Origin: Pseudomonadota bacterium | Lineage (GTDB): Bacteria; Pseudomonadota; Gammaproteobacteria; Burkholderiales; Casimicrobiaceae | Reading direction: 5' to 3' | DNA length: 64,000 nt | Assembly: GCA_018241765.1 (NCBI GenBank) | Contig: JAFEDD010000011.1 | Coordinates: 56,102-120,101 of the forward strand | In this document: piece after piece, positions 17,058 to 25,224 of the stretch | Layout of the letters: each line of letters opens with the position of its first letter | How positions within the stretch are numbered: the first letter of the stretch is position 1 | The notes under the pieces: model-generated | What the model was told of the DNA's origin: nothing | Database searches by the model: none | Seen by the model: only the letters and a program-made list of their open reading frames with translations | Position numbers and translations under genes: made by a program

Positions 17058-17199
17058 AACAGCTTTTTCTTCAAAGCAGCATCCATAACGGGCTTGGCGA
17101 ACGAAATATCGGAAAGTCGACTTCTCGGGCGATCGCTCATGAATCGCCCGCCAAGCCCTGTTCAATGGACGTTCCGGGCCGAAACGGGTTAAAGCTGTT
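17058..17199 (+). repeat. Dispersed palindromic repeat, copy 2 (complete)
   Basis: This 142-bp element begins 18 bp after the phaM stop. The ends are perfect inverted repeats: AACAGCTTT (17058-17066) and AAAGCTGTT (17191-17199). Further inside, GGGCTTGGCG (17090-17099) pairs with CGCCAAGCCC (17149-17158) and CGGGCGAT (17126-17133) pairs with ATCGCCCG (17143-17150). The left half matches copies 1 and 3 through GCATCCATAACGG and AAAGTCGAC. A transcript would fold into one long imperfect hairpin. Confidence 0.8.
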
Positions 17200-17481
17200 T
17201 CGAAATCAGGCGGTCCGGCGACAGGGGCTGACCGACCGCGCGACGTCCACGACGCGCAGCGGGGCCCGATGCATGCCCCGGCGCAGGCACCCATCGGGGC
17301 GAACACGTGACGTCGGCGAACGGCCCCTCGATCGAAGCGACATAGCCCGGCAGTTCGTCGATCGCCCGTTGCTGATCCGCGCTCGGCCCGAATGGCAAAG
17401 CAACCGCTCGTGCAGCGTTTCCCTAAAATGCCGCTCCATTGCATCAAAAGGCGTCAGGGCCGTGCCCGCCGCCGCGCCGCC
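17200..17481. other. Non-coding region before the ZIP transporter
   Basis: Together with the palindromic repeat, this makes a gap of more than 400 bp after phaM. A TAAAAT hexamer at 17424-17429 is a candidate -10 box for the ZIP gene. A 69-codon reverse frame (17189-17398) begins with TTG, overlaps the repeat and has no family I recognise, so I do not call it. Confidence 0.45.
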
Positions 17482-18285
17482 TTGACTCTGCTGGCCATCA
17501 TCATCTCCTCGGTCCTCGGTGGCGTCGTCTCCTGCGCCGTTGCCGCCGTCGCGCTGTTCGCGCGCTTGGCTTCGGTCGAGCGCTGGGTGGCGTTCGCGGT
17601 CGGGGCGATGCTGGCGGTGGTGTTCCTCGACATCCTCCCGCACGCGCTCTCCGAAGGCGTGGCACCGGCGTCGTTGATGGGCTGGGTGCTGGCCGGCGTG
17701 CTGTTTTTCTTCTTTCTCGAAAAACTGGTCATCTGGCGACACGCGCACGGCGATCTGACCCCTGATGGCGCCGCCGGCGACCATGGCCATTCGCATGCTC
17801 ACGGTCACGGCCATGCGCACCATGACGGTGGCCGTTCCGGCTTGATGGTACTGATTGGCGACTCTCTGCACAACGCAACCGACGGCGTCGTGATCGCGGC
17901 GGCATTTCTCGCCGACTTCAATGTGGGCGTCGTCACGGCGCTGGCGATCGTCGCCCATGAGGTGCCGCAGGAGGTCAGCGATTTCTTCGTGCTGTTGCAT
18001 TCGGGGTATTCGCGGCGCAGGGCGTTTCTCTACAACCTGATCTCGAGCCTCGCCATGGTGGTAGGCGGCGTCGTTGCCTACTTCGCGCTGGAGAATGCGC
18101 AGGCCTACGTCACGCCGGTCCTGGCCTTCGCGGCCGCCTCGATGCTCTACGTCGCCGTGGCGGATTTGATTCCGTCGCTGCATCGGCGCTTCTCGCTGGG
18201 CGACACGATGCAGCAGATGGCGATGATCGGGCTGGGTGTGGGCACGGTCGCGGCCACGCACGCCGTTCTGGGTTCGGCGCACTGA
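17482..18285 (+). CDS. ZIP family divalent metal transporter
   Basis: Encodes 267 residues with about eight membrane helices. A histidine-rich cytoplasmic loop (HGHSHAHGHGHAHH, about residues 98-111) sits between helices 3 and 4. The metal-site helices are GDSLHNATDGVVIAAAF and AIVAHEVPQEVSDFFVLL, the HN...D and HExxxE motifs of ZIP proteins. It probably takes up zinc or related cations. Start choice: the frame is open from ATG 17392, but family proteins start at the TTG at 17482 (MTLLAIIISSVLGG), and a -10-like TAAAAT lies between the earlier ATGs and this codon. No clear ribosome site is visible, so the start is uncertain. Confidence 0.85.
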   Translation: MTLLAIIISSVLGGVVSCAVAAVALFARLASVERWVAFAVGAMLAVVFLDILPHALSEGVAPASLMGWVLAGVLFFFFLEKLVIWRHAHGDLTPDGAAGDHGHSHAHGHGHAHHDGGRSGLMVLIGDSLHNATDGVVIAAAFLADFNVGVVTALAIVAHEVPQEVSDFFVLLHSGYSRRRAFLYNLISSLAMVVGGVVAYFALENAQAYVTPVLAFAAASMLYVAVADLIPSLHRRFSLGDTMQQMAMIGLGVGTVAATHAVLGSAH

Positions 18286-18298
18286 CGCTTCGCGCGCC

Positions 18299-18487
18299 TC
18301 AGTCGGGCGCGCCCGGCGGTGGTTCGTTGCCGCCGCGGCGCTGGCGGCGCAGTCGACCCAGCGCGAGCACGACGGCAAGCGGCAGCGCACCGAGCAACGT
18401 GAAGCGCAGCACGCCTATCCATAACGTGTCCGACACGACCGCGATCATGACGACGACGTAAAGCCAAGCGATGGCGATGATGTGCAT
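18299..18487 (-). CDS. Small conserved membrane protein, function unknown
   Basis: Encodes 62 residues with two hydrophobic helices (HIIAIAWLYVVVMIAVVSDTLWIGVLRFTLLGALPLAVVLAL, written here as seen in two segments) and a basic, proline-rich tail RLRRQRRGGNEPPPG. The pattern MHxIAIAW-YVV is one I associate with a small uncharacterised family in Burkholderiales. It is convergent with the ZIP gene and divergent from phaC; its start lies about 110 bp from the phaC ATG, so both promoters share that interval. Confidence 0.65.
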   Translation of the reverse strand: MHIIAIAWLYVVVMIAVVSDTLWIGVLRFTLLGALPLAVVLALGRLRRQRRGGNEPPPGAPD

Positions 18488-18595
18488 CAGCGAATGCGCG
18501 CGATTGTCAACACGGAGAAAGCTTTATACGGCATTATGATGAACGTCGCCGCGACGCGCATTGGCCGAGGCGGCTCAGGATTCAGGAGGTACACG

Positions 18596-20404
18596 ATGAG
18601 TAGCGACGATTCCGGCAAAGCGAAAGCCCACGCCGGCGCCAACCCGTTCGCGGCATGGATGCAAGGCATGCCCTTTGGTGCGTTTTCCGGCGACGCGAGC
18701 CACGCGGCCACGAACCCTTGGACGGCGGGTTTGGCCGCCATGCAGACGATGCTCGGTGCGGCGTCCAGCGCGACCCCGGCAGCACCATTCGCGGCCGCGC
18801 CGACGTTTGGCGCCTCCGGTCCCGCCGCCATGCCCGAGGCGGGCTGGTGGTGGTTGCCCTCGGTGCGTCCGGAAGCCTTCCAGGCTGCTGCCGCGAAGTG
18901 GTTCTCACCGCAGACTGACGTCGAAGCGCTTGCCGCGGCTGACCGTCGGTTCCGCGGCGCCGCCTGGAGTGCGCAACCCTTCTTCTGCATCGTTCGCAAC
19001 CAATACCTGCGTACGGCGGCGTTTTGGCGCGAGGTCGTCGAACACGCGGACCTCGATGACCGCGAGCGCCATCGTGCAAAGTTCTTCCTCGAACAGTTTC
19101 TCGATGCAGCGGCGCCGAGCAACTTCTTCCTGACCAACCCCGAGGCCATCGCGCGTGCCGTGGACACTCAGGGCGAGAGCGTGCGCCACGGCATGCAGAA
19201 CCTGGTCAAGGATGTGGAAGTCGGCCACATCGCGATGACGGACGAGTCGGCGTTCAAGGTGGGGGAGAACCTCGCCGTCACGCCGGGGCAGGTGGTGTTC
19301 CGCAACGAGCTGATCGAGCTGATCCACTACACACCGACGCAAAAGAGCGTGCACCAGCGGCCCTTGCTGATCGTGCCGCCGTGCATCAACAAGTTCTACA
19401 TCCTCGACCTGAAGCCCGAGAACTCCTTCGTGGCGCACGCCGTGGCGCAGGGCTTCGACATCTACCTCGTCTCCTGGCGCAATGTGCCGGAAGAGCTGAA
19501 GGCGCTGACGTGGGAGGATTACCTCGACGAGGGTGTGCTGACGGCCATCGACGAGACGCGCGCCGACGCCGAGGTCGAGACGATCAACGTGCTCGGCTTC
19601 TGCGTTGGCGGCACCATTCTCGCCAGCGCGCTCGGGGTTCTCGCCGCGCGCGGCGAGCTGGAAGACTTCGTCGAAAGCGCCACGTACCTGACCACGCTGC
19701 TCGACTTCTCCGAACCGGGCGACATCAAGGCCTATCTCGGCGAGAGCACCTACCAGATGCGCGTTCGCCAGTTCGGGCCCGACGGCACGGGCGGCATGAT
19801 GAAGGGGGCGGAGCTCGCGCAGTCCTTCGCCACGTTGCGCGCCAACGACCTGATCTGGAACTACGTCGTCAACAACTACCTGAAGGGGCAGGACCCGCCA
19901 GCGTTCGATCTGCTCTACTGGAACGGTGACTCGACCAACCTGCCGGGCCCGATGTATCTCTACTACATCCGCAATTTCTACCTCGACAACAAGCTCACCG
20001 AGCACGGCGGTATCGAGATGCTCGGCGAGAAGGTCGATCTGGCCGACGTGACGATTCCTTCCTTCGTCTACTGCTCGCGCGAGGATCACATCGTGCCCTG
20101 GAAGAGCGCCTACGCTTCGGCGCAGCTGTGGGGTGGCAAGGTGGAGTTCGTCATGGGCGCATCGGGCCATATCGCCGGGGTCATCAACCCGCCTGGCGCG
20201 AAGAAGCGCAGCTACTGGACGGGGCGCTTTCCGGCCGCGACGCCGGAGGCGTGGGACGCCGGCACCAAGGAGCATGCGGGCAGCTGGTGGCCGCACTGGT
20301 ACAGCTGGCTCGCGCAGCACTCGGGCAAGCGCGTGGCCGCACCGAAAGTGGCGAAATCGAAACTCGGCGCCGCGCCGGGCCGCTACGTGCTGGACAAAGC
20401 CTGA
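18596..20404 (+). CDS. phaC: Class I poly(3-hydroxyalkanoate) synthase
   Basis: Encodes 602 residues. The enzyme polymerises (R)-3-hydroxyacyl-CoA into PHA at the granule surface. The first 100 residues are Ala/Gly/Pro-rich and variable, as usual. The catalytic alpha/beta-hydrolase region carries the lipase-like box GFCVGG with nucleophile C336, D497 in SREDHIVPW and H525 in GASGHIAGV. The length fits class I (PhaC1 of Cupriavidus is 589 residues). The ATG at 18596 follows AGGAGG (18584-18589) at ideal spacing; the open frame upstream of it has no similarity. phaB follows 64 bp later behind a perfect hairpin. No phaA is adjacent; a BktB thiolase lies at 52302. Confidence 0.97.
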   Translation: MSSDDSGKAKAHAGANPFAAWMQGMPFGAFSGDASHAATNPWTAGLAAMQTMLGAASSATPAAPFAAAPTFGASGPAAMPEAGWWWLPSVRPEAFQAAAAKWFSPQTDVEALAAADRRFRGAAWSAQPFFCIVRNQYLRTAAFWREVVEHADLDDRERHRAKFFLEQFLDAAAPSNFFLTNPEAIARAVDTQGESVRHGMQNLVKDVEVGHIAMTDESAFKVGENLAVTPGQVVFRNELIELIHYTPTQKSVHQRPLLIVPPCINKFYILDLKPENSFVAHAVAQGFDIYLVSWRNVPEELKALTWEDYLDEGVLTAIDETRADAEVETINVLGFCVGGTILASALGVLAARGELEDFVESATYLTTLLDFSEPGDIKAYLGESTYQMRVRQFGPDGTGGMMKGAELAQSFATLRANDLIWNYVVNNYLKGQDPPAFDLLYWNGDSTNLPGPMYLYYIRNFYLDNKLTEHGGIEMLGEKVDLADVTIPSFVYCSREDHIVPWKSAYASAQLWGGKVEFVMGASGHIAGVINPPGAKKRSYWTGRFPAATPEAWDAGTKEHAGSWWPHWYSWLAQHSGKRVAAPKVAKSKLGAAPGRYVLDKA

Positions 20405-20410
20405 TATTTT

Positions 20411-20437
20411 GCGGATCGCGGCGCCGCTGCGATCCGC
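20411..20437 (+). other. Perfect hairpin between phaC and phaB
   Basis: GCGGATCGC (20411-20419) and GCGATCCGC (20429-20437) form a 9-bp stem around a GC-rich loop, 6 bp after the phaC stop and 31 bp before the phaB ATG. No U-tract follows, so it is more likely an mRNA-stability or processing element than a terminator (inference). Confidence 0.6.
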
Positions 20438-20468
20438 CGCATAACGAGCCAACCCTAAGGAGAAACGT

Positions 20469-21209
20469 ATGTCACGCATTGCATTGATCACCGGCGGCAT
20501 GGGCGGCCTCGGCGAAGCGATCTGCATCAAGATGGCGGCCCTGGGCTATCAGGTCGTCACCACCTATTCCCCTGGCAACAAGTCGTGGAAGGAATGGCTC
20601 GAATCGATGAAGCAGCAGGGGCACAACTTCAAGGCCTATCCGTGCGATGTTTCCGATTACGATTCATGCAAGAGCTGCGTCGAGCAGATCGTGAAAGAGG
20701 TTGGCCCGGTCGATGTGCTGGTCAACAACGCGGGCATCACGCGCGACATGACCTTCAAGAAAATGGACAAGGTCAACTGGCACGCGGTGCTCTCCACCAA
20801 TCTCGATTCCACGTTCAACATGACCAAGCAGGTCTGCGACGGCATGGTCGACCGCGGCTGGGGACGCATCATCAACATCTCCTCGGTCAACGGGCAGAAA
20901 GGCGCCTTCGGGCAGACCAACTACTCGGCGGCGAAGGCCGGCATGCACGGTTTCACCAAGGCACTGGCGCTCGAAATCGCGCGCAAGGGCGTCACCGTGA
21001 ACACGATTTCGCCGGGCTACATCGGCACCAAGATGGTGATGGCGATCCCGCAGGACGTGCTCGACAGCAAGATCATTCCGCAAATTCCGATGGGCAGACT
21101 CGGCAAACCCGAGGAAGTCGCCGGTCTCGTGGCCTATCTCGCCAGCGAGGAGGCGGCGTTCCTGACGGGCGCCAACATCGCCATCAATGGCGGCCAACAC
21201 ATGCAGTGA
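20469..21209 (+). CDS. phaB: Acetoacetyl-CoA reductase (NADPH)
   Basis: Encodes 246 residues of the short-chain dehydrogenase family. The cofactor motif is TGGMGGLGEA (8-17). The catalytic residues are the serine in NISSVNG (138/139), Y152 and K156 (YSAAK). PhaB-specific stretches are VNNAGITRDMTFKKMDK, INISSVNGQKGAFGQTNYSAAKAGMHGFTKALA and MGRLGKPEEVAGLVAYLASEEA. It reduces acetoacetyl-CoA to (R)-3-hydroxybutyryl-CoA, the substrate of PhaC. AAGGAG (20457-20462) is at good distance from the ATG. It should be co-transcribed with phaC. Confidence 0.97.
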   Translation: MSRIALITGGMGGLGEAICIKMAALGYQVVTTYSPGNKSWKEWLESMKQQGHNFKAYPCDVSDYDSCKSCVEQIVKEVGPVDVLVNNAGITRDMTFKKMDKVNWHAVLSTNLDSTFNMTKQVCDGMVDRGWGRIINISSVNGQKGAFGQTNYSAAKAGMHGFTKALALEIARKGVTVNTISPGYIGTKMVMAIPQDVLDSKIIPQIPMGRLGKPEEVAGLVAYLASEEAAFLTGANIAINGGQHMQ

Positions 21210-21224
21210 TGGGGGTGGGCCGGC

Positions 21225-21246
21225 GGCCGCGCCTTCGTGCGCGGCC
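21225..21246 (+). terminator. Possible terminator hairpin after phaB
   Basis: GGCCGCGC (21225-21232) and GCGCGGCC (21239-21246) form a perfect 8-bp stem with a CTTCGT loop, 16 bp after the phaB stop. There is no U-tract, so a Rho-dependent or stabilising role is equally possible. Confidence 0.4.
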
Positions 21247-21320
21247 TGCGCGGCGGCGGCCGCAGCGGGTAACGACGTTGCGCGTGCCACACGGCATCGA
21301 CGGGCGGCGACGAATTTGCT

Positions 21321-21348
21321 TTGCCTTTTCATGCCCTTGGCATACACT
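21321..21348 (+). promoter_or_regulatory. Candidate sigma-70 promoter of the S8 peptidase gene
   Basis: TTGCCT (21321-21326) and TACACT (21343-21348) are spaced by 16 bp in a locally A/T-richer stretch, about 115 bp before the peptidase ATG. The -10 hexamer resembles others in the window that precede genes. Confidence 0.35.
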
Positions 21349-21461
21349 CTTGAAGTCGTGTAGCAGATTTGCCTTGGCATGGGCGGCGCGTGCCCTCCGT
21401 CTGCCGTAGCGCTCTGCCAAACCCGATCTGCACTGGCTTTGTCTCGTTCCGGGAGCCCATC

Positions 21462-23615
21462 ATGGTGGTCGTCCACTCAACCGTTTCTCGCCGCGCGTCA
21501 GCACGCGCCATCTCCACTGTGGCGCCGCGCGTCGTGCGCACGCTGCTGGCGTCGTGCCTTTCGGCCTGTGTATTGACGACCGGTGCCCTTGCCGCGACGG
21601 TGGAGTTCCGTCTCGGGCCGGATCTGAAGGGCCGCGAACAGCGCATCGCCAACCAATTGGCGAAGGAACTCGGTGCCGGCCCCGCCGTCGCGGGCCGCCA
21701 GGGGATGTTCACGATCAGCGCCGCCGACGACGCCAAGGCGGCCGCGATGGCCACCGCGCTGCGCGAACGGGCGAGCGTGTTGTGGGCGCAACCGGCGGTG
21801 TCGGAGGGGCAGATCGAGCGCACGACGCCGGAGACGGCCTATCACTCGCGCGTGATGGCGCTGGTTCTCAATGACGCATCGAGTGCGGCGATGACGGTGG
21901 CGCGGCTGGCCGCGCGCACCGGGCAGGCACTGACGTTGAAGCGTGTCAGCAACGGCAATCGCGCACTGGTCGTGCTGCCGTCGGGGACGACGGCAGCGGC
22001 GCTGGCAGCCGTCACGGTGGCCGCGACGGCTGACGGCAACGTGCGCAGCGCCGAGCGCGTTCGGCTGGTTCAGCATCAATGGCTGCCCAACGACACCATG
22101 TGGGCGCAGCAGTGGTCGCTCGGCACCGGCGTCGGCGGCATTCGTGCCGCGCAGGCGTGGGATCTCACGCCGTCGGGTTCGGTTGCGGTGGCGGTCATCG
22201 ACACCGGCATCCGATCGCATCCCGATCTCGACGCCAAGTTGATGTCCGGCTACGACATGATCAGCGATGCCTTCATCGGCAACGACGGCCACGGGCGCGA
22301 CCCCGATGCCACGGATCCAGGCGATTACGACGACGATCTCAGTTGCTCCGGCGGCTGGGATTTCATGAGCTCATGGCACGGCACGCATGTAGCCGGCATC
22401 ATCGCCGCGTCGACCAACAACGGGCAGGGCATCGCCGGCGTCGCGCCGAATGCCCGCATCGTGCCGGTGCGGGCGCTCGGTCGCTGCGGCGGCACATCCG
22501 ATGACGTCGCCGACGCGATCCGTTGGGCGGCCGGGGTGCCGGTGGCCGGCGTACCGGCCAACCCGAATCCGGTCAAGGTCATGAACTTGAGCCTTGGGGG
22601 CTATGGCCCTTGCAGCGCCAACGAACAGGCGGCCATCGATGCCGCGCTTGCTCGCGGCACGACCGTCGTCGTTGCCGCCGGCAACAGCGCGACGCTTGCC
22701 TCGGACTTCTCGCCCGCCAACTGCCGCGGTGTGCTGGCCGTCGGTGCGACGAATCTGCTCGGCGACATTTCGAGTTACAGCAACTTTGGCGCGGCGGTGG
22801 GCATCTCGGCGCCGGGGGGCGACCGCGGCGATCTGCCCGGCATCCTCTCCACGCTCAATGGCGGCATCACCCAACCGGCCGTGCCGAGCTATGCGACCTA
22901 CATGGGCACCAGCATGGCGGCGCCGCACGTCGCCGGTGTCGTCGCGCTGATGCTGACGCGTGACCCGACGCTGACGCCGGGGCAGGTCATCAATCGCCTG
23001 AAGGCGGGCGCGCGTGCGTTCCCCGCGGCGACCGACTGTGCCGGTGCGCCGGGCGCCTGCGGCGCCGGGCTGCTCGATGCCGCCAACGCCGTCGCGGCGG
23101 TGACCGTGACGCGCGCTCCGGCCGATCAGAGCGCGAGCGCCGAGCGGGCGCGGCTCGTCGAGGTGAACGATGCGCTCACGGGGCGATATGCGTTGATTGC
23201 CGATCCGGTTGAGCTCGCGCAGATGCTCGCCGGCCAGCGAGGCGGCGCGTGGAGTCGTACCGGGCTCGCGGTCGACACGTTCAGCTTCACCGCGCAATAC
23301 AACGGCCTTGCGATTGCGCAGCCGGTGTGCCGCGCGCGGCTCGTTGCCGGGGGCGGGTACGCCTACAGCGCGAGTGTCGAACAATGTCAGGCCTACGCCG
23401 GCAATGCCGGGTGGGCGGTCGACGGCATGGCGTTCGCCGCCGCGCTGCCGACGGGCTGGCTCTGCCCTGGCGGCAGCGTGCCGGTGCACGAGTACGTGCG
23501 TCAGGACGCGCTCGGCTACAACACGCGCAACATGCCGTGGAGCGCGACCGAGGGGCAGCGCATGATCGACGCCGGATGGACGCCGACGCGCGTGGCGTTC
23601 TGCGTGCCGCAGTAG
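21462..23615 (+). CDS. Secreted subtilisin-like serine protease (S8) with C-terminal repeat domain
   Basis: Encodes 717 residues. A long signal peptide (cleaved after about GALAA, residue 45) is followed by a propeptide and the S8 catalytic domain. The triad is D247 (VAVIDTGIRSHPDL), H309 (WHGTHVAGIIAA) and S484 (GTSMAAPHVAGV), with an oxyanion asparagine in VVAAGN. The last 140 residues (after about 575) resemble the DUF5648-type secreted repeat: GRYALIADPVELAQM, WSRTGLAV, VCRARL, EQCQAYAG, W.VDGMAF, CPGG.VPVHEYV and WTPTRVAFCVP. The protein is probably released to the medium. GGGAG (21451-21455) supports the start at 21462. The gene is monocistronic. Confidence 0.92.
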   Translation: MVVVHSTVSRRASARAISTVAPRVVRTLLASCLSACVLTTGALAATVEFRLGPDLKGREQRIANQLAKELGAGPAVAGRQGMFTISAADDAKAAAMATALRERASVLWAQPAVSEGQIERTTPETAYHSRVMALVLNDASSAAMTVARLAARTGQALTLKRVSNGNRALVVLPSGTTAAALAAVTVAATADGNVRSAERVRLVQHQWLPNDTMWAQQWSLGTGVGGIRAAQAWDLTPSGSVAVAVIDTGIRSHPDLDAKLMSGYDMISDAFIGNDGHGRDPDATDPGDYDDDLSCSGGWDFMSSWHGTHVAGIIAASTNNGQGIAGVAPNARIVPVRALGRCGGTSDDVADAIRWAAGVPVAGVPANPNPVKVMNLSLGGYGPCSANEQAAIDAALARGTTVVVAAGNSATLASDFSPANCRGVLAVGATNLLGDISSYSNFGAAVGISAPGGDRGDLPGILSTLNGGITQPAVPSYATYMGTSMAAPHVAGVVALMLTRDPTLTPGQVINRLKAGARAFPAATDCAGAPGACGAGLLDAANAVAAVTVTRAPADQSASAERARLVEVNDALTGRYALIADPVELAQMLAGQRGGAWSRTGLAVDTFSFTAQYNGLAIAQPVCRARLVAGGGYAYSASVEQCQAYAGNAGWAVDGMAFAAALPTGWLCPGGSVPVHEYVRQDALGYNTRNMPWSATEGQRMIDAGWTPTRVAFCVPQ

Positions 23616-23638
23616 CGGTGGCGGTCGATCACCTGAAG

Positions 23639-23644
23639 TACACT
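23639..23644 (+). promoter_or_regulatory. Candidate -10 element of the cysS leader
   Basis: TACACT ends 7 bp before the ATG of the cysteine-rich leader ORF at 23651. If it is a -10 box, transcription would begin at or within a base or two of that ATG and the leader ORF would be leaderless. No good -35 is visible, which lowers confidence. Confidence 0.4.
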
Positions 23645-23650
23645 CGATCC

Positions 23651-23743
23651 ATGAAGATCTCCGCGCGAGCCGACGGCACTTTGCATGACGCAGCACCGTG
23701 TTGTTGTCCGTCGGGGGTGATGCGCGGGTGTTTTCGGCCATGA
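23651..23743 (+). CDS. Cysteine-rich leader peptide of cysS (putative attenuator peptide)
   Basis: A 30-codon ORF reading MKISARADGTLHDAAP, then CCCPSGVMRGCFRP. Codons 17-19 (23699-23707) are three consecutive TGT and codon 27 (23729-23731) is a fourth TGT; TGC would be expected in this G+C-rich genome. The stop at 23741 is followed after 28 bp by an intrinsic terminator, and cysS begins 24 bp after that. The architecture is that of a ribosome-mediated attenuator: scarcity of charged tRNA-Cys would stall the ribosome on the TGT run and change RNA folding downstream. Leaderless poly-cysteine short ORFs with this role are known from mycobacteria. The call is inference from architecture; no homologue was checked. 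Confidence 0.6.
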   Translation: MKISARADGTLHDAAPCCCPSGVMRGCFRP

Positions 23744-23771
23744 CGCGCGTTTGATTTCAGACCCCTCCACC

Positions 23772-23796
23772 AAGGCTGCATCGCGCAGCCTTTTTT
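23772..23796 (+). terminator. Intrinsic terminator just upstream of cysS (attenuator terminator)
   Basis: AAGGCTGC (23772-23779) and GCAGCCTT (23785-23792) form a perfect 8-bp stem with a 5-nt loop, running into TTTTTT (23791-23796). It lies 157 bp after the S8 peptidase stop but only 24 bp before the cysS start, a position that favours attenuation of cysS. It could also terminate the peptidase transcript. Confidence 0.85.
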
Positions 23797-23820
23797 GTGC
23801 CCTCTCTCTGATTGATTGCC

Positions 23821-25194
23821 ATGCCGCTGCGCCTCTACGACACCTGGACCCGCGCCGTCCGCGAGTTCACGCCCCTGAAACCCGGTGAGGTCGGGCTCTA
23901 TACGTGCGGGCCGACCGTCTACAACTTTGCCCACATCGGCAACCTGCGCACCTATCTGTTCGAGGACGGCCTCGTGCGGGTGCTGAAGATGAACGGGTAC
24001 GCGGTTCGCCACGTGATGAACATCACCGACGTCGGTCATCTCGTCTCCGACGCCGATGACGGTGAGGACAAGATGGAGGCCGGCTCGCGGCGCACCGGCC
24101 AGAGCGCGTGGACCATCGCGGCGCTCTACACCGACGCCTTTCGCGCCGACCTTCGCGCGCTCAACATCAACGAGCCGGACGTGTGGTGCCGTGCAACGGA
24201 TCACATCGACGAGCAGATCGCATTCATCGAAGCCATCGAGCGCAAGGGCTACACCTATCGCACGCGCGACGGCATCTACTTCGACACCTCCAGGCAGCCC
24301 GACTACGGTTATCTCGGGCGACTCGACGTCGCCGGACTGCAGGCCGGCGCGCGGGTGGACCTTGGCGACAAGCGCAACGCGACCGACTATGCGCTGTGGA
24401 AGTTTTCCGCGCCCGAGGAAAAGCGCCAGATGGAGTGGGATTCGCCGTGGGGACGGGGTTTCCCCGGCTGGCATATCGAATGCTCGGCCATGGCGCACAA
24501 ATATCTGGGCGAATACTTCGACATCCATTGCGGTGGCGAGGATCACATCACCGTTCATCACTCGAACGAAATCTCGCAGACCGAGGCGGCCTACGGCACG
24601 CGGCTCGCCAACTTCTGGCTGCACGGGTATTTCATGCTGCTGAACACCGCGAAGATGAGCAAATCGAGTGGAGAGTTCCTGCGCGTGCAGAGTCTGATCG
24701 ACCGTCGCTACGATCCGCTCGCCTTCCGCTATCTGTGCCTGACCGCGCATTACCGCTCGCAACTGATGTTCAGCTGGGACGCGCTCGACGCCGCGCAGAC
24801 CGCGCTCGAGCGCTTGCGCCACGGCGTGCATGCGCTGGCCGGCGGGGGCGAGGTCGACGCCGAGTACGCACGCCGTTTCCTCGATCGCGTCAACGACGAT
24901 CTCAATTTCCCGCAGGCATTGGCGGTGATGTGGGAGGTGCTCAAGTCGGCTCTGGCGCCCGCCGTGAAGAAGGCGACGTTGTTGCGCTTCGACGAGGTGC
25001 TCGGTCTGGGCCTTGCGACGTGGTCGCCGAAGGTCGAGGCGGTGCCCGACGCCGTGCGCGCGCTCGCCGATGCACGCTGGACGGCGCGCAACGCGAAGCA
25101 GTGGGCCGAGGCCGACCGGCTGCGCGGTGAGCTCGCGGCGCTCGGCTGGTCGATGAAGGATGGCAAGGACGACTACACTCTGAGCCGGAATTGA
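23821..25194 (+). CDS. cysS: Cysteine--tRNA ligase
   Basis: Encodes 457 residues of the class I synthetase that charges tRNA-Cys. The zinc ligand C29 and YTCGPTVYN, the HIGN signature (38-41), [34 protein letters not shown] and the KMSKS loop ([12 protein letters not shown]) are all present. Length is normal. The ATG at 23821 lies 24 bp after a strong intrinsic terminator, so expression depends on readthrough or on a promoter inside this short gap. The poly-Cys leader upstream suggests control by cysteine supply. The next gene starts 30 bp downstream. Confidence 0.97.
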   Translation: MPLRLYDTWTRAVREFTPLKPGEVGLYTCGPTVYNFAHIGNLRTYLFEDGLVRVLKMNGYAVRHVMNITDVGHLVSDADDGEDKMEAGSRRTGQSAWTIAALYTDAFRADLRALNINEPDVWCRATDHIDEQIAFIEAIERKGYTYRTRDGIYFDTSRQPDYGYLGRLDVAGLQAGARVDLGDKRNATDYALWKFSAPEEKRQMEWDSPWGRGFPGWHIECSAMAHKYLGEYFDIHCGGEDHITVHHSNEISQTEAAYGTRLANFWLHGYFMLLNTAKMSKSSGEFLRVQSLIDRRYDPLAFRYLCLTAHYRSQLMFSWDALDAAQTALERLRHGVHALAGGGEVDAEYARRFLDRVNDDLNFPQALAVMWEVLKSALAPAVKKATLLRFDEVLGLGLATWSPKVEAVPDAVRALADARWTARNAKQWAEADRLRGELAALGWSMKDGKDDYTLSRN

Positions 25195-25224
25195 ACGTGT
25201 CGCAGGCGACGCGCTGAGGTGAAG

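Noticed and set aside
17189-17398. A 69-codon reverse ORF between phaM and the ZIP gene
   Set aside because: It starts with TTG, overlaps the palindromic repeat and matches no family that I recognise.
17806-17847. Short tandem repeat in the His-rich stretch of the ZIP gene
   Set aside because: It encodes the metal-binding cytoplasmic loop of ZIP transporters and is explained by protein function.
23755-23773. tRNA-like 3' end (CTCCACCA) before cysS
   Set aside because: No T-arm motif, no matching acceptor strand and no cloverleaf upstream; better explained as attenuator leader sequence.
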